From positions 1 through 26,196 of the forward strand of contig CAIXTG010000213.1 in NCBI GenBank assembly GCA_903922325.1: a DNA stretch of 26,196 nt. Direction: 5' to 3'. The notes beneath the pieces are model-generated. The model was not told where the DNA came from, did not search any database, and saw only the letters and a program-made list of their open reading frames with translations. Below, in pieces: positions 15,102 through 21,551 of this stretch (position 1 is the first letter of the stretch; each line of letters begins with the position of its first letter). The stretch comes from an uncultured Actinomycetes bacterium (GTDB taxonomy: Bacteria; Actinomycetota; Actinomycetes; Nanopelagicales; Nanopelagicaceae). A program made the translations under genes and the position numbers.

Positions 15102-16431
15102 CTTTTTTGATATCCACAATGACTTGTGCCCAAGATTTAACAGCAGTCATTTTCTTCGCTGCTACACGTCCTAGACCAGCACCAATTGCTTGATCAATTG
15201 CCCGTTGTAACTTGCCTTCAAAGATTGGCTTCACTTTTGAAACGCCTTCAGCATAAATCTTTCCAACTGGTGCGTTGTTGAAGAATGGATCTTTGTAATC
15301 AAGCAAAGCTGGATCGTTATACAGAACTGAAGCTGCTGGGAATAGACCATAGGTCTTAAATACCTTCAGCTGTTGTTCTGGGGCTAGATACCAAGTTATG
15401 AAGTCATATGCTTCTTGGGAATGTTGAGCGTAAGAAGGAACTGTTAGTTGAGTTCCACCTTGGTTTCCACCGCCACCAGGAAGATCTGCAATATCCCATT
15501 TACCAGCGGTATCTGGAGCTTGTTGCTTGATGTAATCCATCATCCAGGCTGGTGCCAAAATAGTTGCGAAAGTTCCCTTGTTCATTCCTATATTCCAGTC
15601 AGATGTGTACTGACCAATACGGGTTCCGATGCCGGCTTCAGTTGCCTTAATAGTTGTATCCCAAGCCTTCTTAACTTGTGGATTTGTGTCATAAATCAAC
15701 TTACCTGTATCGGTACCGTCATTCTTATAATACTTTTCAGTACCTTGATTCATGATTGCGGCATAAAGTGTTCCGGCGTTATCAATGAATCCCTTGCCAG
15801 CCTTCTTATCTGCAGCACTTAACTTTGAGTTGTACTTAACGCCGGTAGCGATGAACTTGTCCCAAGTTGGCCATAGTTTTCCAACTGCGCCGCGCTCGGT
15901 AGGAAGTCCTGCTTTCTTGAATAGATCAATTCGATAAGCAACTTCTAGACCGCCAACATCAGTTGGGAATCCAATAACACTGTCGTCATAACCAACGCCC
16001 TGTTCCCAGCGCCATGGCAAATAATTCTTCTTGAAGTCAAGAGCGGTTTTGCCTGCAGGGATTCCTGCTGCAACGTTTGCCTCTGAAGTTTTCATTTTGC
16101 GTAAATCAGTAAAGCACTTTGGATATGAACGCCAATATCCGGAGTACTGAACTTCGACGGCCACAATGTCTGGTCCAGTTTTAGAGGTACATGCAGTAAC
16201 CATATTTGTGCCATTTAGTGGGTCTAAATCTGACTTCTTAATTTGCAAAGTAATTTCTGGGTGCAGGTTCTTATACTCCTGCACTAGCTGACGTTGAATA
16301 ACATCGCCAAAGGTCCAGATGGTAATTGTTACTGGATCTGCTGCACGCGCCGGGGTACCCAGTACGCCAGCCGCCAAAATAGCTGCGGTTGAAACCGCAA
16401 TTGAGCCCCTAAATAAGGTCTTCTTACGCAT
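15088..16431 (-). CDS. Sugar ABC transporter substrate-binding protein (CUT1), with SPase I-type signal peptide
   Basis: A 447-residue exported binding protein of the extracellular solute-binding family 1 type. The signal peptide (MRKKTLFRGSIAVSTAAIL, then ending GTPARA) is followed by the mature start ADPVTITIWTFGD. The early motif IWTFGD and the later DFITWYLAPEQQLKVFKTYG are typical of sugar-oligomer binding proteins. There is no lipobox cysteine, so it does not look like a lipoprotein. The start at 16431 is supported by AAGGAG six bases upstream; a longer frame from 16461 is unlikely. It heads the minus-strand operon (binding protein, two permeases, repeat-domain protein, secreted GH16), with operator 2 about 95 bases upstream. 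The inferred ligand is a beta-glucan oligosaccharide. Confidence 0.93.
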   Translation of the reverse strand: MRKKTLFRGSIAVSTAAILAAGVLGTPARAADPVTITIWTFGDVIQRQLVQEYKNLHPEITLQIKKSDLDPLNGTNMVTACTSKTGPDIVAVEVQYSGYWRSYPKCFTDLRKMKTSEANVAAGIPAGKTALDFKKNYLPWRWEQGVGYDDSVIGFPTDVGGLEVAYRIDLFKKAGLPTERGAVGKLWPTWDKFIATGVKYNSKLSAADKKAGKGFIDNAGTLYAAIMNQGTEKYYKNDGTDTGKLIYDTNPQVKKAWDTTIKATEAGIGTRIGQYTSDWNIGMNKGTFATILAPAWMMDYIKQQAPDTAGKWDIADLPGGGGNQGGTQLTVPSYAQHSQEAYDFITWYLAPEQQLKVFKTYGLFPAASVLYNDPALLDYKDPFFNNAPVGKIYAEGVSKVKPIFEGKLQRAIDQAIGAGLGRVAAKKMTAVKSWAQVIVDIKKVINN

Positions 16432-16524
16432 AGCCAACTCCTTGATAATTAACAGCGCCAATTAAAAAAGTTATCGTTTCGTAGTACCAATTTGCCTGCC
16501 CTAGAGGTAGGCTCTTACGCACCA

Positions 16525-16538
16525 TGAAAGCGGTTTCA
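16525..16538. promoter_or_regulatory. LacI-type operator 2 (binding protein / secreted GH16 divergent promoter region)
   Basis: TGAAAGCGGTTTCA, base-for-base identical to operator 1 at 9433-9446. It lies in the 215-bp region between the divergent binding-protein gene (start 16431) and GH16 gene (start 16647). A half site TGAAAGCG recurs at 16606-16613. Confidence 0.8.
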
Positions 16539-16646
16539 CACTACTGTATCTAAGTGCGTAATTGCTAAGAGCGCAACACCTATTACGCCGAGTTGCAATT
16601 TGTTATGAAAGCGTGATCGAACAGGCAGGGAAGAGGAAGTAGCAGC

Positions 16647-17570
16647 GTGAACCAGAACCGGAAATCCCGATTGCGGGTATCGGCCCTAGTGGCAGCCGCA
16701 GTTTTGGCAACCTCGATTACCGCCGTACTGCCTTCGACTATTTCGCAAGCCGCGGGTCCAAAAGTTCTCAAACTCCTCTGGGCTGATGAATTCAACGGCA
16801 AAAAAGGTGCGCTGCCATCTTCAAAGAATTGGGAATACGACATAGGAAACGGTTATGGGTGGGGTAATGCCGAACTTGAGTATTACACCAATAAACCTGC
16901 CAATGTTTCAACTGATGGCAAAGGTAAATTAGTTATTTCTGCGAATCGGATATCTGATTTGCAAGGTAATGCCACTGATAATTCAAGTGCTACAACTCAG
17001 ATTCTAAATTCCTGTTGGGAATGTCAATTTACAAGTGCGAAAATTAAGTCAGCTAAAAAAGTGCAGTTTCAATATGGGCGCATTGAAGCTCGTATGAAAG
17101 TCGCCGGCGGCGAAGGTACTTGGCCAGCTTTTTGGATGCTCGGGGCTGATTTACTAGACGGTAATCCTTGGCCCGAATGCGGCGAAATTGATATCGTAGA
17201 AACTCGCGGCGTCGAACCATCTTTGGTTTCGGCAGTTCTGCATGGTCCGGGTTATGGAAAAGGACCTGGCATCGGCGGGTCATATCAAAGCCCAACTCCC
17301 CTAAGCGAGGCTTACCACGTATATGCGATTGAGTGGAAAAAGAATAAAATTGATTTCTATTTCGACGATCGCTTAATTTCAAGCGAAACTCCTACTTCGG
17401 TGAAACCAGGCCGATGGGTTTTCAATCAGAAATTTTTCCTAATATTGAACTTAGCGATGGGCGGTGAATTTGGCGGCCCAATCGATCCTAAAATAAATCA
17501 GACTCAACTATTTGTTGACTACATCCGCTACTTCTCGGTTGATGGAGTCGGCAAGCTAACAAAGCAATAA
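16647..17570 (+). CDS. Secreted GH16 beta-glucanase, single domain
   Basis: A 307-residue exported enzyme. Residues 1-35 form a signal peptide (basic MNQNRKSRLR, then a hydrophobic run, cleavage near SQAAG). The GH16 domain opens LLWADEFNG and carries GEIDIVE with nucleophile Glu180, Asp182 and acid/base Glu185. WGNAELEYY, QYGRIEARMK, GTWPAFWMLGAD and LNLAMGGEFGG are also present. It ends DYIRYFSVDGVGKLTKQ. It starts with GTG behind a GAGGAAG ribosome site. With the signal-less and Ig-fused GH16 genes this makes three GH16 enzymes in under 8 kb. The 290-residue secreted protein gene follows after 52 bases and is probably co-transcribed. Polymer-degrading endo-beta-1,3(4)-glucanase is the likeliest activity. 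Confidence 0.94.
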   Translation: MNQNRKSRLRVSALVAAAVLATSITAVLPSTISQAAGPKVLKLLWADEFNGKKGALPSSKNWEYDIGNGYGWGNAELEYYTNKPANVSTDGKGKLVISANRISDLQGNATDNSSATTQILNSCWECQFTSAKIKSAKKVQFQYGRIEARMKVAGGEGTWPAFWMLGADLLDGNPWPECGEIDIVETRGVEPSLVSAVLHGPGYGKGPGIGGSYQSPTPLSEAYHVYAIEWKKNKIDFYFDDRLISSETPTSVKPGRWVFNQKFFLILNLAMGGEFGGPIDPKINQTQLFVDYIRYFSVDGVGKLTKQ

Positions 17571-17622
17571 ACCCATGGAAATACATGATTTTCAAGGGAA
17601 TCGTCCAGCAAAAGGAGAAAAA

Positions 17623-18495
17623 ATGAATAACCGAACACTTAAGACAGGACGAGCTTTAGTTTCGCTTGCCCTGGTTATTGCTGCTTCAATAACAGCAATT
17701 CCTTCCAGTACTGCAGCTGGTTTGCCTTCAGCTCGTCTAGTAAGTCCAAGTTATGACGCTACAAACAGTGTTGATGCGACTGGCGATATCGCACAGTATT
17801 ACTCAGCCGGAACCAAGGCGTTTTACACCTATATCGGTCACGGTACAAAGCTTTCACTTACTTACATGGTTACCACCGATGGAATGACACCAGCTTTTAA
17901 TCAAGAGGTTCGTTTGCAAATCAATGCTCCATACAGCGGTTCAAAAGCTAACTGGGTAACAGCTGATGGCACCAAAGTAACCGCACAAGATGGTGGAAAT
18001 TTTGGACTTGAACTTGTAGGTAAAACAGATTCGATGGGTAAGGTAACTTTCGAAGTCACAAATACCGATACAACCGGGCTTGAAGATGCGCCTTCTTCGC
18101 CAATCCAAGATCGTGGTGCAATTAAGCCAGCTCGTCTCTACGGAACTATGAAGGTAGTTATTGTCGGTAAAGGTGACAAGGATGCAGATACAGATCTAGT
18201 TACATTCGATATCACAAACGCAGCCCCAACCGTTTTTGCTTCTGCAGTAGTTCCAGTAGCTCAGAAAATCGCATCAGTTGCCACTTCGCTGATGGTTGGA
18301 AAGTCATTAACTCTTCCAGCTAAAAGCACTGCGGGAATTGCAATCAAGTGGGTCTCTACTACAAAGACTACTTGCACAGTTTCAGGCAGCAAAGTAACAG
18401 CAAAGAAAAAGGGTTCATGTTCATTAACTGGCACTAATGCTGGCGATGCCAAGAACTCAGCTCTTTCAGTAACAAAGAAAATCACAATCAAATAA
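17623..18495 (+). CDS. Secreted protein with one copy of the unrecognised domain plus an Ig-like C-terminal domain
   Basis: A 290-residue exported protein. The signal peptide (residues 1-32) ends SSTAAG. Residues about 37-197 are a diverged copy of the domain doubled in the 484-residue protein at 11714: ARLVSPSYDATNSV, GHGTKLSLTYMVTTDG, VRLQINAPYSGSKA, KTDSMGKVTFEVTNTD, and a final KDADTDLVTFDI. The C-terminal 80 residues resemble a bacterial Ig-like domain with a probable disulfide (Cys251-Cys266, in TTCTVSGSKVTAKKKGSC). No anchor or catalytic motif is seen. The start is set by AGGAG six bases before the ATG at 17623 rather than an in-frame ATG at 17575. It follows a secreted GH16 gene, as its paralogue does in mirror order, which supports a shared role at the glucan. 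Confidence 0.85.
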   Translation: MNNRTLKTGRALVSLALVIAASITAIPSSTAAGLPSARLVSPSYDATNSVDATGDIAQYYSAGTKAFYTYIGHGTKLSLTYMVTTDGMTPAFNQEVRLQINAPYSGSKANWVTADGTKVTAQDGGNFGLELVGKTDSMGKVTFEVTNTDTTGLEDAPSSPIQDRGAIKPARLYGTMKVVIVGKGDKDADTDLVTFDITNAAPTVFASAVVPVAQKIASVATSLMVGKSLTLPAKSTAGIAIKWVSTTKTTCTVSGSKVTAKKKGSCSLTGTNAGDAKNSALSVTKKITIK

Positions 18496-18504
18496 ATTAA
18501 ATAA

Positions 18505-18552
18505 GGACTGCCCGCCTCTGCTCATTTCGAGTGAAGGCGGGCAGTTCTTTTT
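18505..18552. terminator. Rho-independent terminator, probably bidirectional
   Basis: GGACTGCCCGCCT (18505-18517) pairs with AGGCGGGCAGTTC (18535-18547), with one G-U pair, followed by a T-run. It ends the plus-strand GH16 / 290-residue-protein unit. On the minus strand the same stem follows tRNA-Glu and is trailed by a T-rich stretch, so it can also end the tRNA transcript. Confidence 0.85.
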
Positions 18553-18553
18553 G

Positions 18554-18626
18554 TAGCCCCGAAGGGATTCGAACCCTCGTAGCTGGCTTGAGAAGCCAGA
18601 GTCCTAGGCCGCTAGACGACGGGGCC
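18554..18626 (-). tRNA. tRNA-Glu (anticodon CUC)
   Basis: The 73-base minus-strand sequence folds as a cloverleaf. A 7-bp acceptor stem (GGCCCCG with CGGGGCT, first pair G-U) is followed by U8. The D arm GTCTAGCGGCCTAGGAC resembles other tRNA-Glu. The anticodon stem CTGGC/GCCAG holds the loop TTCTCAA with anticodon CTC, and the T arm has loop TTCGAAT. CCA is not encoded. Confidence 0.93.
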
Positions 18627-18630
18627 CTAG

Positions 18631-18749
18631 ATCTTTCAAAAATGATCGCCTCTGGCTTTCATTTTCTATCTTCCAAAAACGATCGCCTACGGCTTTCATT
18701 TTCTTGTCCGCAATTTTTCGAAGTTGATCGCTTTTGGCTTTCATCTTCT
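18631..18749 (-). repeat. Three copies of a 37-bp hairpin-forming repeat in the tRNA-Gln/tRNA-Glu spacer
   Basis: Units lie at 18631-18667, 18668-18704 (directly tandem) and 18713-18749. Units 1 and 2 match at about 33 of 37 positions; unit 3 is more diverged. In the tRNA sense each reads AGAAAATGAAAGCC-NNN-GGCGATCATTTTT-like. AAAATGA can pair with TCATTTT and GCC with GGC, giving a hairpin followed by a U-run. Unit 2 keeps the pairing through a U-G wobble. It may process, insulate or terminate the tRNA transcript. Confidence 0.75.
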
Positions 18750-18766
18750 TCGTGCTTTGTCTTGCG

Positions 18767-18838
18767 CTGGGGTACCAGGACTCGAACCTAGACTTACTGA
18801 ACCAGAATCAGCAGGGCTGCCAATTACCCCATACCCCA
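18767..18838 (-). tRNA. tRNA-Gln (anticodon CUG)
   Basis: The 72-base minus-strand sequence has acceptor stem TGGGGTA/TACCCCA, discriminator G, anticodon stem GCTGA/TCAGT with loop TTCTGGT (anticodon CTG), and a T arm with loop TTCGAGT. It is transcribed toward tRNA-Glu, probably as one unit. CCA is not encoded. Confidence 0.92.
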
Positions 18839-18936
18839 TTAAGGCTTTCGCCCAAATGCGCTGACCGGCAATGGTCAACGAGGGCTAAGAATACCTTAGG
18901 AATTACCGCGCTTCTAACGCGTGATTTCCCCTATTT

Positions 18937-20391
18937 CTATGGCTTTGCGAGCAGATCAGTGAAATCAGTTACCGACATCTGCTCGAGCTTTGCGCGATCA
19001 AGTGTGGCATCTTCAATTCGCTTCTGCTGATCGGCTGAATAAATTCGTGCCAAGTTGGTGCGGAATTTTTCGATAAGTAGCGGGATACCTTCGGTACGAC
19101 GACGAGCATGACCGATTGGGTATTCAACTGCGATTTCTGCCAACTTGCTACCGTCATTAAATTCAATGGTTAGCGCATTAGCAATCGAACGCTTAGCTGG
19201 ATCATGGTAGTCAGCGGTGTAAGAAGTATCCTCAACGCAAACAATCTTCTCGCGCAAAGCATCAATACGTGGATCAGCTGCAATATCTTCTTCGTAGTCG
19301 CGTGCTGTTAAGCGACCGAAAATCAGCGGAACTGCAACCATGTACTGAATACAGTGATCGCGGTCGGCTGGATTATTTAGCGGACCCTTTTTATCAATGA
19401 TTCGGATACATGCTTCGTGAGTGCGAATTGTTACTGACTTAATGTCATCTGAAGTTTTTCCAGCTGCAACCATCTGTCCTTGCAAAGTCATAGCTGCTTC
19501 TACTGCAGTTTGGCTATGGAACTCTGCTGGGAAAGAAATCTTAAAGAGCACGTTCTCCATTACATAAGTTCCGTAAGGGCGCTGGAACTTGAAGTGATTG
19601 CCTTTAAAGAGTGAGTCGTAGAAACCCCAAACTTTGGCAGTAAGCACTGATGGATAACCCATTTCGCCAGTCTTAGCGATTAACGCTAAACGAACTGCGC
19701 GCGATGTAGCATCTCCGGCAGCCCATGATTTACGGGAACCTGCATTTGGGAAATGGCGGTAAGTGCGAAGAGCTTGTCCATCGACCCATGCAAGTGAAAC
19801 TGCATTTAAAGTTTGTTCGCGAGTTAAGCCGAGCATCTGCGACACAACGGCAGTTGAAGCGACTTTCACTAGAACAACGTGATCTAGGCCCACTTTATTA
19901 AATGAGTTCTCAAGCGCGATGCAACCTTGGATTTCATGGGCTTTGATCATTGCCGTCAAAATGTCTTTTACAACTAGCTTCTTACCGGTTGCATATTCTG
20001 GATTACGCGAAATCCAGTCTGCGGTAGCCAAAATCGCGCCTAAGTTATCTGACGGGTGGCCCCATTCGGCAGCGAGCCAGGTGTCATTGAAATCTAACCA
20101 ACGAATCATGGCGCCAATATTGAAGGCGCCTTGTACTGGATCTAACTTATAAGCAGTACCTGGAACTCGAACACCAGTTTCAATTTCACCTTGCGCCACA
20201 AGCGGGCCAAGTAATTTGCGGCAAGCTTCGTATTCAAGGGCCTCAAGCCCACAACCGATGGTATCAAGTAGACAGTTGTAAGCAGTCTCGTAGGCAACAT
20301 CTGAAGTAACTTGAAAATTCAGTGCGTAATCAACGATATCGACAATCTCTTTATCGAATTCTTGAACTGGGCGCGCGATATGTGATGACAC
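18937..20391 (-). CDS. prpD: 2-methylcitrate dehydratase (MmgE/PrpD family)
   Basis: A 484-residue cytosolic enzyme of the PrpD family, which dehydrates 2-methylcitrate to 2-methyl-cis-aconitate in propionate oxidation. Typical PrpD sequence is seen throughout: LLDTIGCGLEALEYEAC near the start, GAMIRWLDFNDTWLAAEWGH with the conserved LDFNDT and GHPSDN, RTYRHFPNAGSRKSWAAGDA, and KISFPAEFHSQTAVEAAM. It starts with GTG behind AAGGA, 23 bases after prpC, as the third gene of prpB-prpC-prpD. That context makes the methylcitrate role much more likely than other MmgE/PrpD activities. No propionyl-CoA synthetase or PrpR-type regulator is in the window. Confidence 0.94.
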   Translation of the reverse strand: MSSHIARPVQEFDKEIVDIVDYALNFQVTSDVAYETAYNCLLDTIGCGLEALEYEACRKLLGPLVAQGEIETGVRVPGTAYKLDPVQGAFNIGAMIRWLDFNDTWLAAEWGHPSDNLGAILATADWISRNPEYATGKKLVVKDILTAMIKAHEIQGCIALENSFNKVGLDHVVLVKVASTAVVSQMLGLTREQTLNAVSLAWVDGQALRTYRHFPNAGSRKSWAAGDATSRAVRLALIAKTGEMGYPSVLTAKVWGFYDSLFKGNHFKFQRPYGTYVMENVLFKISFPAEFHSQTAVEAAMTLQGQMVAAGKTSDDIKSVTIRTHEACIRIIDKKGPLNNPADRDHCIQYMVAVPLIFGRLTARDYEEDIAADPRIDALREKIVCVEDTSYTADYHDPAKRSIANALTIEFNDGSKLAEIAVEYPIGHARRRTEGIPLLIEKFRTNLARIYSADQQKRIEDATLDRAKLEQMSVTDFTDLLAKP

Positions 20392-20414
20392 TAGGTTTCC
20401 TTTTCGGTTATTTT

Positions 20415-21551
20415 TTATCGGTCAGCGAGTGGTACAAAAGTTAGATCTTCGGGGCCGGTGTAGTTAGCACTAGGGCGAATGATCTTGTTATCAATACGTT
20501 GCTCAATAACGTGAGCGGCCCAACCAGTGGTGCGAGATATGATGAAAATTGGCGTGAAGAATGAAGTAGGGATATTCATCTTGTTGTATGAAACCGCTGA
20601 GAACCAATCAAGATTAGGGAACATATTCTTGGCATCCCACATGACAGATTCAATGCGTTCGGCAACGTTATAAAGATTCATATCGCCTTGAGTTTGCGAT
20701 AAATCATGTGCGACAGTCTTAATAACTACGTTACGTGGATCTGAGATTGTGTAGACCGGGTGACCGAATCCAATTACTACCTCTTTATTGGCAACACGAG
20801 CACGAATATCGGCTTCGGCCTCATCAACACTTGAATAACGCTCTTGAATTTCTAGTGCGACTTCATTAGCACCACCATGCTTTGGTCCGCGGAGCGCGCC
20901 AATGGCACCAGTTATTGCTGAGTACATATCTGAGCCAGTACCTGTGATAACGCGGGCGGCAAATGTTGAGGCATTGAACTCGTGCTCTGCATAGAGAATT
21001 AGCGAGATCTGCATCGACTTTTCCCATTGTGCATTAGGAGCTTCGCCATGCAACATATGCAAGAAGTGCGCAGCAACAGAATCATCAGCTGTTTCTACTT
21101 CTATCTTCTTACCGTTATGGCTGAAGTGATACCAATAGACCAAGATCGAAGGGATGCAGGCAACTAAACGATCGGCTAACTCGCGTGCCGCAGTTATTTC
21201 GTGCGCATCAGCCTCAGGTTCCATGGTTCCTAGGGCTGAAACACCAGTTCGAACTACATCCATTGGGTGGGCAGTAGCCGGAATCTGTTCGAGAACGCGC
21301 TTTAGCGCATCAGGTAAGCCACGAAGTTTTTTTAGTTTTGCTTTATAGGCCGTTAGTTCGGCCAAGTTCGGCAACTTTTCGTGGATTAATAAATATGAGA
21401 CTTCTTCGAATTCGCAATTCTTTGCTAAATCTAAAATGTCATAACCACGGTAGTGCAGATCATTTCCGCTCTTACCAACTGAACAAAGCGCCGTGTTGCC
21501 GGCTGGAACACCAGATAGCGCAACTGACTTCTTAGGCTTGAATTCAACCAC
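20415..21551 (-). CDS. prpC: 2-methylcitrate synthase / citrate synthase
   Basis: A 378-residue citrate-synthase-family enzyme that condenses propionyl-CoA with oxaloacetate. The N-terminus (KPKKSVALSGVPAGNTALC, then HYRGYDILDLA) is typical of the methylcitrate synthase branch. Catalytic residues are present: His225 in GPKHGGANE, His264 in GFGHPVY and Asp315 in FPNLDWFSA. Its length matches the short bacterial type I-like enzymes. It starts with GTG directly after the prpB stop (TAAGTG), with AAAGGAG inside the end of prpB as ribosome site. A side activity with acetyl-CoA is common in this family and cannot be excluded. Confidence 0.94.
   Translation of the reverse strand: MVEFKPKKSVALSGVPAGNTALCSVGKSGNDLHYRGYDILDLAKNCEFEEVSYLLIHEKLPNLAELTAYKAKLKKLRGLPDALKRVLEQIPATAHPMDVVRTGVSALGTMEPEADAHEITAARELADRLVACIPSILVYWYHFSHNGKKIEVETADDSVAAHFLHMLHGEAPNAQWEKSMQISLILYAEHEFNASTFAARVITGTGSDMYSAITGAIGALRGPKHGGANEVALEIQERYSSVDEAEADIRARVANKEVVIGFGHPVYTISDPRNVVIKTVAHDLSQTQGDMNLYNVAERIESVMWDAKNMFPNLDWFSAVSYNKMNIPTSFFTPIFIISRTTGWAAHVIEQRIDNKIIRPSANYTGPEDLTFVPLADR

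Noticed and set aside
6948..18626. Glucan locus as an integrated element with att repeats at tRNA-Glu
   Set aside because: No integrase, transposase or second copy of the tRNA-Glu 3' end was seen within the window, so integration is not supported directly.
18608..18744. A minus-strand mini-ORF through the tRNA spacer starting MKAKSDQLRK
   Set aside because: It runs into tRNA-Glu, and the 37-bp repeat length is not a multiple of three, so the repeats are read in different frames. The repetition is at the DNA/RNA level, not protein level.
18631..18749. Short repeats as a possible CRISPR array
   Set aside because: Units 1 and 2 are directly adjacent with no spacer, the third is separated by only eight bases, and no cas gene is present.
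18839..18936. A promoter for the tRNA pair or terminator for prpD (TTGACC box and small palindromes such as TGACC/GGTCA and CTAAG/CTTAG)
   Set aside because: No -10 at proper spacing from TTGACC and no stem with a U-run was found; the short palindromes are too weak to call.
18734..19030. Plus-strand frame of 98 codons across tRNA-Gln into the end of prpD
   Set aside because: It crosses a tRNA gene and is antisense to prpD; there is no coding signal.
20589..20602. TGAAACCGCTGAGA, an operator-like string inside prpC
   Set aside because: It is within coding sequence far from any promoter, and only one half of the palindrome matches.
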